From Fulvivirga ulvae (GTDB taxonomy: Bacteria > Bacteroidota > Bacteroidia > Cytophagales > Cyclobacteriaceae): a stretch of 64,000 bases of DNA. The notes below the pieces were generated by a model. That model was not told the DNA's origin and searched no databases. It saw nothing but the letters and a program-made list of their open reading frames with translations. A program made the position numbers and the translations under genes. Below, piece after piece: positions 37,607-45,927 of this stretch (position 1 is its first letter; the number at the start of each line of letters is the position of its first letter). The DNA lies in assembly GCF_021389975.1 (NCBI RefSeq), contig NZ_CP089981.1, positions 5,853,501 to 5,917,500 on the forward strand. Direction: 5' to 3'.

Positions 37607-39262
37607 ATGTTTCCATCAACAGACCCAACCACAACCTCAGCCTGGAAAAAACTGGAAAACCATTACAATAGCATTAAATCTACTCACCTGAAGGAGTTGT
37701 TTGCCGGCGATGCAGACCGCTTTGAAAAGTTCAGCCTTAGGTTTGAAAACATACTGGTGGACTTCTCGAAAAACAGAATAACTGAAGAAACCCGGGATAA
37801 CCTGCTGGCACTGGCCAAAGAAACGGACCTTAAAGCGGCCATTGATGCTATGTTTTCCGGTGAGCCCATCAACAAAACGGAAGGTCGTGCTGTATTGCAC
37901 ACCGCTTTAAGAAACAGGTCAAACAAGCCGGTAAAAGTTGACGGAGAAGATGTAATGCCTGCCGTTAATGCAGTGCTGGAAAAAATGAAGCAATTTTCCG
38001 GAGCCGTACTCAGCGGGGAATGGAAAGGATATACCGGCAAGCAGATCACTTCCATAGTAAACATAGGTATCGGTGGCTCCGACCTCGGGCCGGTAATGGT
38101 TACCGAGGCCTTGAAAGCCTATCAAAAATCTGGAATAGAGGTACACTTCGTATCTAATGTGGACGGCACGCATATAGCAGAAACTTTAAAGAAAGTTGAC
38201 CCCGAGACAACGCTTTTCATGATTGCCTCCAAGACATTCACCACGCAGGAAACCATGACGAATGCGCATAGTGCCCGCGACTGGTTTATGGAAAACGCCA
38301 AAGATGAAGAGCATATCAAAAAGCACTTTGTAGCGATCTCTACCAATGACAAAGCCGTGGAGGATTTTGGTATCGATACGCAAAACATGTTCGGTTTCTG
38401 GGACTGGGTCGGTGGCCGTTACTCTTTATGGTCTGCCATTGGCCTCTCCATAGCCTGCACCATCGGGTATGAAAACTTTGAAGCGCTGCTTGAGGGTGCC
38501 CATGCTATGGATAACCACTTCAAAAACCAGTCTTTTGAGCAAAATATCCCGGTGATCCTGGCGTTGCTGGGTATTTGGTATAACAACTTTTTCGAAGCTG
38601 AATCCCACGCCCTGCTACCCTACGATCAATACATGCACCGTTTTGCGGCCTATTTCCAGCAGGGCGATATGGAAAGCAACGGAAAGTATGTAGACAGGAA
38701 TGGAAAAAAGGTGAATTACCAGACAGGTCCTATCATCTGGGGAGAGCCTGGCACCAACGGACAGCATGCGTTCTATCAACTGATCCATCAGGGTACAAAG
38801 CTTGTCCCATGCGATTTCCTGGCCCCTGCGATCAGCCATAATCCGCTTGGCGACCACCACGATAAGCTGATGGCAAACTTCTTCGCTCAAACAGAGGCTC
38901 TGATGAACGGAAAAACAGAAGAAGAGGTACTAGGCGAGCTGAAAGACCAAAAGCTTTCGGAAAGCGAGATCAATGAATTGAAAACTTTCAAGGTTTTTGA
39001 AGGAAACAGGCCCACGAACTCCATCCTGTTTAAAAAACTTGACCCCAGAACACTGGGAAGCCTGATAGCAATGTATGAGCACAAGATCTTTGTACAGGGG
39101 GTAATCTGGAACATTTACAGTTTTGATCAGTGGGGTGTGGAGCTTGGCAAGCAACTTGCCAAGAAAATACTGCCTGAGTTATCCGGCAAGGAAGCTGTCA
39201 GCTCCCACGACGGATCTACAAACGGGTTGATCAATAGCTATAAATCCTTTAGAAACGAATAA
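37607..39262 (+). CDS. pgi: Glucose-6-phosphate isomerase
   Basis: 551 residues counted from ATG 37607, which aligns with the known start of the enterobacterial enzyme; the in-frame TTG at 37583 is less likely. It interconverts glucose-6-phosphate and fructose-6-phosphate in glycolysis. Family signatures are present: DWVGGRYSLWSAIGLS, the GEPGTNGQHAFYQLIHQG block and the C-terminal GVIWNIYSFDQWGVELGK. It is monocistronic, with the arsenic operon starting 138 bases downstream on the same strand. Confidence 0.97.
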   Translation: MFPSTDPTTTSAWKKLENHYNSIKSTHLKELFAGDADRFEKFSLRFENILVDFSKNRITEETRDNLLALAKETDLKAAIDAMFSGEPINKTEGRAVLHTALRNRSNKPVKVDGEDVMPAVNAVLEKMKQFSGAVLSGEWKGYTGKQITSIVNIGIGGSDLGPVMVTEALKAYQKSGIEVHFVSNVDGTHIAETLKKVDPETTLFMIASKTFTTQETMTNAHSARDWFMENAKDEEHIKKHFVAISTNDKAVEDFGIDTQNMFGFWDWVGGRYSLWSAIGLSIACTIGYENFEALLEGAHAMDNHFKNQSFEQNIPVILALLGIWYNNFFEAESHALLPYDQYMHRFAAYFQQGDMESNGKYVDRNGKKVNYQTGPIIWGEPGTNGQHAFYQLIHQGTKLVPCDFLAPAISHNPLGDHHDKLMANFFAQTEALMNGKTEEEVLGELKDQKLSESEINELKTFKVFEGNRPTNSILFKKLDPRTLGSLIAMYEHKIFVQGVIWNIYSFDQWGVELGKQLAKKILPELSGKEAVSSHDGSTNGLINSYKSFRNE

Positions 39263-39374
39263 AATATCATATAGGTCAGGCATTTATCAGCCATTTTGCT
39301 GCAAGCGTTTCAGAGGTATGATGAGTGCCTGATCAAAAAAAGTTAGAAAGAATTTTACTGTACCCGAAACATTT

Positions 39375-39390
39375 ATCGTAAAATTACGAT
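39375..39390. promoter_or_regulatory. ArsR-type operator before arsR
   Basis: ATCGTAA-AA-TTACGAT, a 16-base palindrome with perfect 7-bp arms, ends 9 bases before the arsR start. An identical-arm site occurs before arsI. This is the expected layout for an autoregulating ArsR repressor. Confidence 0.85.
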
Positions 39391-39399
39391 TAAGAAATT

Positions 39400-39729
39400 A
39401 TGGGCTTATCCAAGATAGAAAAATTCACAGCAGAGCAGAACGAAATAGCCAGACTGGCCAAAGCACTGGGTCATCCTGCAAGGATTGCAATCATTCAATT
39501 TCTGGTGAAGACCAATTCATGCGTTTGTGGAGACATAGTTGACGAACTGCCTCTCTCACAATCCACGGTCTCCCAGCATTTGAAAGAACTTAAGACAGCA
39601 GGACTTATCAAAGGTACCATTGAAGGGCCAAGTGTCTGTTACTGTATCAATGAGGTAACATGGCTTAAGGCAAAAAACCTGTTAGGTGATCTTTTCGAAT
39701 CTTATAGCAGCAAGAACAACTGCTGCTAA
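39400..39729 (+). CDS. arsR: ArsR family metalloregulator
   Basis: 109-residue winged-helix repressor. The metal-sensing motif is CVCGD (Cys41 and Cys43), at the start of the recognition helix, and the helix-turn-helix runs about residues 50-70 (LPLSQSTVSQHLKELKTAG). A C-terminal NNCC adds two more Cys (108-109) that could serve as a third thiol ligand. It should dissociate from the two flanking ATCGTAA-N2-TTACGAT operators when As(III) or Sb(III) binds. It is the first gene of the arsenic cluster. Confidence 0.93.
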   Translation: MGLSKIEKFTAEQNEIARLAKALGHPARIAIIQFLVKTNSCVCGDIVDELPLSQSTVSQHLKELKTAGLIKGTIEGPSVCYCINEVTWLKAKNLLGDLFESYSSKNNCC

Positions 39730-39747
39730 AAAAATTTGCTCATTTAA

Positions 39748-39763
39748 ATCGTAATATTACGAT
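39748..39763. promoter_or_regulatory. ArsR-type operator before arsI
   Basis: A perfect 16-base palindrome, ATCGTAA-TA-TTACGAT, 34 bases before the arsI start. It has the same 7-bp arms as the site before arsR. This suggests a second ArsR-controlled promoter between arsR and arsI. Confidence 0.85.
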
Positions 39764-39797
39764 ATAACATTTTAATTTCTAACTTTACACGAAGATT

Positions 39798-40271
39798 ATG
39801 GAAACGACAACATTCCCAAGAGTACATGCCAGCTATTATGTTTCAAATATTGAAAATACTATAGCCTTTTATTCGAAATTTTTTGAAAAGGAGCCGGTAA
39901 AAACCAAAAAGGATTACGCCAAGTTTTTACTCGATGCCCCATCCCTGAATATATCTTTCATACAATCACCCAAACCGGTCAAGCCTGACTTTATCCACTT
40001 TGGTATTGAGGTCAATGACCCTGAGGAGCTAAAAAGACGGCTGGGCAACGCCATGCACCACGACCTCCCCATTGATGTGGAGAAAGAAGTTAAATGCTGC
40101 TACGCCAAACAGGACAAGTTCTGGGTTACTGACCCCGACGGCTACAAATGGGAGGTTTACCAGTTTATGGAAGATGTGGAGGAAAACGACGAAAAGCATG
40201 CCGAAGAAGGGGCTTGCTGCGCTCCTGAAAGCTCAGCTGTGGAAGATGAAAGTGCCTCCTGCTGCGCATAG
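39798..40271 (+). CDS. arsI: ArsI/CadI-type vicinal-oxygen-chelate enzyme
   Basis: 157 residues in the glyoxalase/VOC fold. The metal ligands expected for ArsI are visible: His10, His67 (FIHFGIEV) and Glu119 (KWEVY). The vicinal substrate-binding Cys pair is C100-C101 in KCCYAKQDKFWVTDPDG. This matches C-As lyases, which cleave methylarsenite to inorganic As(III), and related CadI proteins. The tail adds two more CC pairs (140-141 and 155-156), an unusual Cys-rich extension. A stem-loop terminator follows within 5 bases. Confidence 0.88.
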   Translation: METTTFPRVHASYYVSNIENTIAFYSKFFEKEPVKTKKDYAKFLLDAPSLNISFIQSPKPVKPDFIHFGIEVNDPEELKRRLGNAMHHDLPIDVEKEVKCCYAKQDKFWVTDPDGYKWEVYQFMEDVEENDEKHAEEGACCAPESSAVEDESASCCA

Positions 40272-40275
40272 ATAT

Positions 40276-40302
40276 ATATCCCCGGAAATTCTCCGGGGAT
40301 AT
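40276..40302 (+). terminator. Stem-loop between arsI and acr3
   Basis: Perfect 11-bp arms (40276-40286 and 40292-40302) with an AATTC loop, followed by TTTTA. It fits an intrinsic terminator or attenuator. It would reduce read-through from arsR-arsI into acr3. Confidence 0.8.
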
Positions 40303-40334
40303 TTTTATACCTAAAACAATAGCATAATAAAATC

Positions 40335-41381
40335 ATGAAGAAAAAACTCAGCTTTTTAGACAGCTATCTCACCCTTTGGATCTTTCTGGCCATGGCCATT
40401 GGCGTAGGGCTTGGTTACGCCTACCCTTCCACGTCCACCTTCATCAATTCATTTACCAAAGGTTCCACAAATATTCCCATTGCCATAGGTCTGATCCTCA
40501 TGATGTACCCTCCGTTGGCAAAAGTAAATTACAAGCTGCTCCCGGAAGTTTTCAGAAATGTCAAAATCCTCGGCATATCACTCCTGCTCAATTGGATCAT
40601 TGGCCCGGTATTGATGTTTGTACTGGCTATCATTTTCCTGCAAGACCATCCTGAATACATGGTTGGCCTCATTCTCATTGGGCTGGCCCGCTGCATTGCC
40701 ATGGTACTGGTCTGGAACGACCTTGCCGAGGGAAGCAGTGAGTACGGTGCGGGCCTGGTGGCACTCAACAGTATTTTCCAGGTATTTGCCTACAGCTTCT
40801 ATGCCTGGGTATTTATTACCGTCCTTCCCCCATACTTTGGGTTTGACGGTGCCATAGTGGACATTTCTATTGCTACAATTGCGGAAAGCGTTGCCATATA
40901 CCTGGGCATACCTTTTATGGCCGGTTTACTGAGCCGGGTCATTCTGGTAAAGATAAAAGGAGAAAAATGGTATACCGAAAAGTACATACCTGCCATCTCC
41001 CCAGTGACGCTCATTGCTTTACTATTCACGATTGTAGTTATGTTTAGCCTGAAAGGAGAACTTATCGTTAGTATACCTATGGATGTTGTCAGAATAGCTA
41101 TCCCTCTGCTGATTTATTTTGCGCTGATGTTCATTATCGGGTTTTTCATCAGCAAGGCCATGGGGGCAACATATGATGAGAATGCTTCCATTGCTTTTAC
41201 GGCAGCAGGTAATAATTTTGAATTGGCTATTGCTGTAGCCATTGCTGTATTCGGACTCAACAGCGGACAGGCTTTTACAGGAGTAATAGGCCCTTTGGTT
41301 GAAGTTCCTGCTTTAATAGGTTTGGTACATGTTTCATTCTGGCTTAAAAGAAAATATTATGATCGATTTCAAAAAGCTTGA
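40335..41381 (+). CDS. acr3: ACR3-type arsenite efflux permease
   Basis: 348-residue polytopic membrane protein with about ten helices. The conserved LARCIAMVLVWNDLA motif contains Cys120, the residue needed for arsenite transport in ACR3 permeases. It exports As(III) released by the reductase encoded downstream. The gene end overlaps the next gene by 23 bases, an indication of operon structure with arsN and arsC. Confidence 0.95.
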   Translation: MKKKLSFLDSYLTLWIFLAMAIGVGLGYAYPSTSTFINSFTKGSTNIPIAIGLILMMYPPLAKVNYKLLPEVFRNVKILGISLLLNWIIGPVLMFVLAIIFLQDHPEYMVGLILIGLARCIAMVLVWNDLAEGSSEYGAGLVALNSIFQVFAYSFYAWVFITVLPPYFGFDGAIVDISIATIAESVAIYLGIPFMAGLLSRVILVKIKGEKWYTEKYIPAISPVTLIALLFTIVVMFSLKGELIVSIPMDVVRIAIPLLIYFALMFIIGFFISKAMGATYDENASIAFTAAGNNFELAIAVAIAVFGLNSGQAFTGVIGPLVEVPALIGLVHVSFWLKRKYYDRFQKA

Positions 41382-41790
41382 CAGCTCATATGAAGATCAG
41401 GCTCTAGGATTACTGGAAGAGAGCAACCTTCCTTCCGAGGATTTTGACCTTTCACAGTTTCATGTGATCGGAGCCCTGAACGGTGGCAGGCTACAAGCCA
41501 TAGCTGCACTGGAAATATACGGCCCCCATGCCTTGCTGAGATCAGTTGCCGTCAACTCCGAAAAACATAAAAACGGGCTAGGAACGCGCCTGATTCATGA
41601 AATGATCAAAGAATCCAAAAATCTTAACCTAAGTAAACTTTTTATTTTAACAGAAACAGCAGAAGGCTTTTTTGCCAGGTTGGGATTCGAAATTACCGAC
41701 CGTGAGCAGGTGCCCTCACCGGTAAAACAAAGCAAAGAATTTCAACACTTATGCCCTGCATCCGCAGTATGCATGTCACTATCACTATAA
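41359..41790 (+). CDS. arsN: GNAT acetyltransferase, ArsN-like
   Basis: 143 residues from ATG 41359; an upstream ATG at 41329 within acr3 is less likely. It has a GNAT fold with the acetyl-CoA loop NGLGTRLIHEM and an EGFFARLGFE C-terminal motif. Members in arsenic operons (ArsN1/ArsN2) acetylate arsenic-containing antimetabolites such as phosphinothricin-like arsinothricin or otherwise aid resistance; the substrate here is inferred only from context. It overlaps acr3. Confidence 0.82.
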   Translation: MIDFKKLDSSYEDQALGLLEESNLPSEDFDLSQFHVIGALNGGRLQAIAALEIYGPHALLRSVAVNSEKHKNGLGTRLIHEMIKESKNLNLSKLFILTETAEGFFARLGFEITDREQVPSPVKQSKEFQHLCPASAVCMSLSL

Positions 41791-41797
41791 CCACTAA

Positions 41798-41833
41798 AAT
41801 ATCTCAATACTAAAGTCTAATATCTCAATACTA
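41798..41833. repeat. Short tandem direct repeat
   Basis: A 15-base sequence (AATATCTCAATACTA) occurs twice with a 21-base period, at 41798-41812 and 41819-41833, between arsN and arsC. It may just be replication slippage in AT-rich DNA. Confidence 0.6.
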
Positions 41834-41846
41834 TAAAAACTAAGCT

Positions 41847-42263
41847 ATGACGAAAATCCTAGTACTATGTACCGGCAACTCATGTCGCAGCCAGATTGCA
41901 GAAGGATACCTGCGACACTTTGCAAATAACAAAGCGGAGATCTACAGTGCCGGCGTAGAAACCCATGGGGTAAACCCCAGAGCCATTAAAATTATGAAAG
42001 AAGATGGTATCGACATCAGCGGCCATACCTCCAACCATATTGATGAATATACGGACATACCTTTCGACTATGTGATCACGGTTTGCGACAACGCCAAAGA
42101 ACGCTGCCCTTACTTTCCCTCTTCGGCCGAAAAATTTCACTACAACTTTCCTGATCCTGCCAAAGCGACAGGAAGTGAGGACGAGATTTTGGATAAATTC
42201 AGAGAAGTCAGACAGATGATCAAAGACTATTCATCGGCTTTCGTGAAAGAACACCTGAAGTAA
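41847..42263 (+). CDS. arsC: Thioredoxin-coupled arsenate reductase
   Basis: 138-residue low-molecular-weight phosphatase-fold reductase. The catalytic CX5R loop is C8-TGNSC-R14, and the redox relay Cys are C80 and C87 in VCDNAKERCPYF. It reduces arsenate to arsenite for export by the ACR3 permease. It ends the ars operon; serB-serA starts 128 bases later. Confidence 0.93.
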   Translation: MTKILVLCTGNSCRSQIAEGYLRHFANNKAEIYSAGVETHGVNPRAIKIMKEDGIDISGHTSNHIDEYTDIPFDYVITVCDNAKERCPYFPSSAEKFHYNFPDPAKATGSEDEILDKFREVRQMIKDYSSAFVKEHLK

Positions 42264-42391
42264 AACTCAGGGGTAACTTCTTTAAGCCGATGATTGCAAT
42301 CGGTTGCGGATTGAAACTGTTTATTTTTTATTGACAAACTCTTTTATAAGGAAAATTAATCCCTTTATTTCGTCCTGTAACCTCAAATGCA

Positions 42392-44287
42392 ATGCAAAAC
42401 GGCAAGAAAAATTTCGTCATAGATTTTGACAGTACGTTCACTCAGGTAGAGGCCCTGGACGTATTGGCAGAAATCTCTCTTGAAGGGCATCCTGAAAAGG
42501 ATGACCGTATCCAAAAGATCAAAGATATCACTGATGTAGGCATGAGTGGGGCGCTGAATTTACGTGAGTCCCTGGAACAACGCCTGGCACTCCTTGATGC
42601 CCACAAAAAGGACCTGGATCCTTTGGTAGAGAAACTTAAAAAGCATGTCTCCAAGAGCTTCAAAAGAAACAAGGAGTTTTTTGATAAACATTCCGACAGG
42701 ATATTTATTATCTCCAATGGCTTCAGGGATTTTATAGTTCCTATTGTTTCCGAATACCATGTGAAGCCGGAAAACGTATTTGCCAATTCATTTGAGTTTG
42801 ATGAAAGCGGGAAAATAATAGGCTATGACCGCAACAATGCCCTTTCATCCAATAATGGTAAAGTAGAACAACTGCGTAAACTGAACCTCCAGGGCGATGT
42901 ATATGTAATCGGTGACGGTTATACCGATTATGAGATCAAAGCCGCGGGTCTGGCCAATAAATTTTATGCTTTTACCGAAAATGTGGAACGCCAGAACATC
43001 CTTGAAAAAGCCGACCACATTACTCCCAGTCTTGATGAATTTTTATATATAAACAAAATGAACACTGCTATCTCTTACCCTAAAAACAGGATCAATGTGC
43101 TGTTGCTGGAAAATGTACACCCACGCGCCATTGAACTAATGAAACATGAGGGCTATAATGTTGAGGTATATCCTGCCGGACTTGACGAAGACGAACTTTG
43201 CGAAAAGATCAAAAACGTATCGATACTGGGTATCCGGTCAAAAACGCAGGTTACAGCACGTGTTCTTGAGTCAGCCAACAGGTTGATCGCCGTTGGGGCT
43301 TTCTGTATTGGCACCAACCAGATAGACCTGGAAGCATGCCTGAAAAAAGGAGTTGCCGTATTCAATGCACCATTTAGTAACACCCGCTCGGTAGTTGAGC
43401 TGGCCATAGCTGAGATCATCGTATTAATGCGGAAGCTTTTCGACCGTTCCTCCTCCATGCACCTGGGCAAGTGGGACAAATCCGCCAAAGGAAGCTTTGA
43501 GATCAGAGGTAAAAACCTGGGGATCATAGGGTATGGAAATATCGGTGCCCAGCTATCCGTACTAGCAGAATCTCTGGGACTCATTGTGTATTACTATGAT
43601 GTTGAAGAAAAACTGGCCCTGGGTAATGCCAGAAAATGCGGCTCTCTTGAAGAACTCCTGAATGTGGCAGACATTGTAACCCTCCATGTAGACGGACGCC
43701 CTGAAAACAAGGACATGATTGGTGAACGGGAGTTTGAAATGATGAGAGACAAGGTGATATTCCTCAACCTGAGCCGTGGACATGTGGTAGATATAGCTGC
43801 CTTGAAGGCAAATATAGAAAGTGGTAAAGTGGCAGGAGCTTCTGTAGATGTGTTCCCTCAGGAGCCTAAGAGCAATGATGAAGAGTTTGTTTCTGAGCTG
43901 AGAAATCTGCCCAATACCATTCTTTCTCCTCATATTGGTGGTAGCACCATTGAGGCCCAGGAGAACATAGCGAACTTTGTGCCCAATAAGATCATGGACT
44001 ACATCAATACCGGAAGCACATCCAACAGTGTCAACTTCCCTAACCTGCAGCTTCCCACTTTGGAGAATGCTCACAGACTGATCCATATCCATGAAAATAT
44101 GCCGGGCGTTCTGGCGAGGATTAATAAGGTGCTGGCAGACCATGACATCAATATCGTAGGGCAATACCTGAAAACCAATGAGGTTATCGGTTATGTAATC
44201 ACTGATATCGATAAGGAATACGACAAAGAGTTGATTAAGTCTCTTAGAAGCATTGATCATACGATCAAGTTCCGAGTGTTGTATTAA
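42392..44287 (+). CDS. Bifunctional phosphoserine phosphatase / 3-phosphoglycerate dehydrogenase
   Basis: A 631-residue fusion carrying two enzymes of serine biosynthesis. Residues 1 to about 215 are a HAD phosphatase with D11-F-D13-S-T (nucleophile and acid) and a late GDGYTDYE metal-site motif. Residues about 230-545 are a D-2-hydroxyacid dehydrogenase with a GYGNIG dinucleotide loop at 380-385 and the R/E/H catalytic segments LNLSRGHVVD, FPQEP and SPHIGGST. A C-terminal ACT domain (about 560-631) probably gives serine feedback. The missing middle step (serC) is not present nearby. Confidence 0.93.
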   Translation: MQNGKKNFVIDFDSTFTQVEALDVLAEISLEGHPEKDDRIQKIKDITDVGMSGALNLRESLEQRLALLDAHKKDLDPLVEKLKKHVSKSFKRNKEFFDKHSDRIFIISNGFRDFIVPIVSEYHVKPENVFANSFEFDESGKIIGYDRNNALSSNNGKVEQLRKLNLQGDVYVIGDGYTDYEIKAAGLANKFYAFTENVERQNILEKADHITPSLDEFLYINKMNTAISYPKNRINVLLLENVHPRAIELMKHEGYNVEVYPAGLDEDELCEKIKNVSILGIRSKTQVTARVLESANRLIAVGAFCIGTNQIDLEACLKKGVAVFNAPFSNTRSVVELAIAEIIVLMRKLFDRSSSMHLGKWDKSAKGSFEIRGKNLGIIGYGNIGAQLSVLAESLGLIVYYYDVEEKLALGNARKCGSLEELLNVADIVTLHVDGRPENKDMIGEREFEMMRDKVIFLNLSRGHVVDIAALKANIESGKVAGASVDVFPQEPKSNDEEFVSELRNLPNTILSPHIGGSTIEAQENIANFVPNKIMDYINTGSTSNSVNFPNLQLPTLENAHRLIHIHENMPGVLARINKVLADHDINIVGQYLKTNEVIGYVITDIDKEYDKELIKSLRSIDHTIKFRVLY

Positions 44288-44455
44288 TTGATAAAGCTTT
44301 ATCCCATTAGCAGACTTCGGGAGCTATGAAGTTTCCGAAGTCGCAATCCCCTCCTAAAGCTTGGGCTTCGCCCCTCAATATCATCCGCTTATTAAAATCC
44401 TTTCCATTATATTTATTGATAAGGTCTACTTTGGAAATAAATTAACAACAGAATT

Positions 44456-44839
44456 ATGAATTCCAAACTTCTTATGGCCTCAAGCGCTGTATTTCTTGGA
44501 GCAATTGGTGTATTGGCCTCATTCTTCCCCCAGGAAATACTTGCCCTGGCCCGAATTGAAGAAACCAGAATATCTGTTTTATTGATCCAGATGATGGCAG
44601 CGTTGTATATGGCTTTCGGTATGCTCAACTGGATGGCCAAGGGAAACATAATGGGTGGCATCTATTACAGGCCGGTAACGATGGGCAATGTAATTCATTT
44701 TGGCGTGGGTGGCATTGCACTGGTCAAAGCTGCATTGGTTATGCCTGCTGCTGCCTGGTTATGGGTAGCAACCATTCCCTACTCCCTTTTTGCTGTGCTG
44801 TTTGCAAAGGTGTTTTTTACCCACCCTGTCAAAAGCTAG
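44456..44839 (+). CDS. Small integral membrane protein
   Basis: 127 residues with four hydrophobic helices (about 5-25, 40-60, 75-95 and 98-120) and almost no soluble part. It contains no recognised catalytic motif. Similar four-TM proteins in Bacteroidota are annotated as hypothetical. It stands alone, convergent with the truA-like gene. Confidence 0.75.
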   Translation: MNSKLLMASSAVFLGAIGVLASFFPQEILALARIEETRISVLLIQMMAALYMAFGMLNWMAKGNIMGGIYYRPVTMGNVIHFGVGGIALVKAALVMPAAAWLWVATIPYSLFAVLFAKVFFTHPVKS

Positions 44840-44858
44840 TAAAAGCCACTGAGCTCCC

Positions 44859-45632
44859 TCACTCATAATGCAGGTTATTGAGCATGAGACCCGATGCCGG
44901 TGCCATAAAACTCAGAGCCTCGGTATGGCTGTTTTGCAATGACTTTTCAATATCCTCCAAGGTAATGTCTCCTTTGCCCAGGGCAAAAAGCGCCCCCATC
45001 ATGAGCCGCACCTGGTGCCTCAAAAATCCTTTGCCATGCACATGTAATGCGTAGCTATGCTCAGGAAAAAAATTAGCGGTAAGAACATCATTTTCACGAA
45101 TTTCACAAACCAATAACTCCCTTTGTAGTATGGTTTCCTCCGAAGGCTTATAGCAATAACTGGAAAAGTTATGGGCTCCCTCAAAAAGCTTAGCCCCTTG
45201 CTTCATCAGCTCTATATCCAGATGTTCTTTCATATAAACCATAAAAGGAGCGCAAAAGGGATGGTTCTTCTCGCCGAATGAAAACAGATACAGGTACTCC
45301 TTAACCTTCGAATCCTGGATCACATTGAAATTTTCCGAGACCTCCTCCACACCTAAAGCCCTGATGTCATTAGGCAGGTTGATATTTAACTGCTCCAGCA
45401 GAAAATCAGTATCAACCGGCTCTTTCATGAAGAGCTCAAAGGCAAAGTTATTAGCCGAAACCATGGCATCAGTCCGGGAAGAACCCAGCGTTCTGAAGTT
45501 GGAGTGTTCAAGTATAAAAATCAGGGTCTTTTCCACCATGCCCTGAACAGTTTTTACATTAGGCTGCTTTTGCCACCCATGATACCTGAAACCCAAAAAC
45601 TGAAGTTCAACAAGATAAAAGTACTTCCGCAT
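44859..45632 (-). CDS. tRNA pseudouridine synthase A family protein (divergent)
   Basis: 257 residues in the TruA fold. The catalytic Asp is kept (Asp55, in SSRTDAMVSA), but the usual GRTDxGVHA surroundings are altered: the first Gly is Ser, the second Gly is Met and the His is Ser. The N-terminus (FLGFRYHGWQKQ) and the C-terminal HVHGKGFLRHQVRLM segment are typical for TruA. It may be a paralogue with a shifted RNA target rather than the housekeeping enzyme. Confidence 0.85.
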   Translation of the reverse strand: MRKYFYLVELQFLGFRYHGWQKQPNVKTVQGMVEKTLIFILEHSNFRTLGSSRTDAMVSANNFAFELFMKEPVDTDFLLEQLNINLPNDIRALGVEEVSENFNVIQDSKVKEYLYLFSFGEKNHPFCAPFMVYMKEHLDIELMKQGAKLFEGAHNFSSYCYKPSEETILQRELLVCEIRENDVLTANFFPEHSYALHVHGKGFLRHQVRLMMGALFALGKGDITLEDIEKSLQNSHTEALSFMAPASGLMLNNLHYE

Positions 45633-45715
45633 GCCTGCGAAGATAAGGATTTACTGGTTGCCGGTTGCCTGTTTACCATTCATCATTTCCTGTTGGAAAA
45701 GCAATTCAGCAACCG

Positions 45716-45843
45716 TCACCATGAGGAGGCACGACGAAATGATCCCCAATTTCGGAGCAGGAACTGATTTAGCGCTTCGAATTCGGTTGGCTGCTCATAA
45801 TGAGGGGATTGCTTTGTCGCTCGCACGTCACTCCACGCAATGA
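45716..45843. repeat. Imperfect intergenic inverted repeat
   Basis: A left arm (TGAGGAGGCACGACGAAATGATCCCC) faces a right arm (GGGGATTGCTTTGTCGC...GTCACTCCACGCAATGA), pairing imperfectly across about 60 bases. The wording (GTCA..GAGGAGGCACGACGAA...ATCCCC) resembles a dispersed palindrome common in intergenic DNA of this phylum. It creates false small ORFs in both directions. Confidence 0.55.
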
Positions 45844-45927
45844 TTATTAATTTTACCGTTTACCGATTACCCGATCACTAAACACCAATAACTTCGCTCT
45901 CCGGTCTTCCGACCTCCAGCTCCAAAC

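Noticed and set aside
43562..44260. 232-codon antisense ORF opposite the serA part
   Set aside because: It fully overlaps the conserved dehydrogenase frame and has no recognisable domain.
45504..45843. Small plus-strand ORFs between the truA-like and SDR genes
   Set aside because: Their frames lie in an intergenic inverted repeat that produces repetitive false ORFs.
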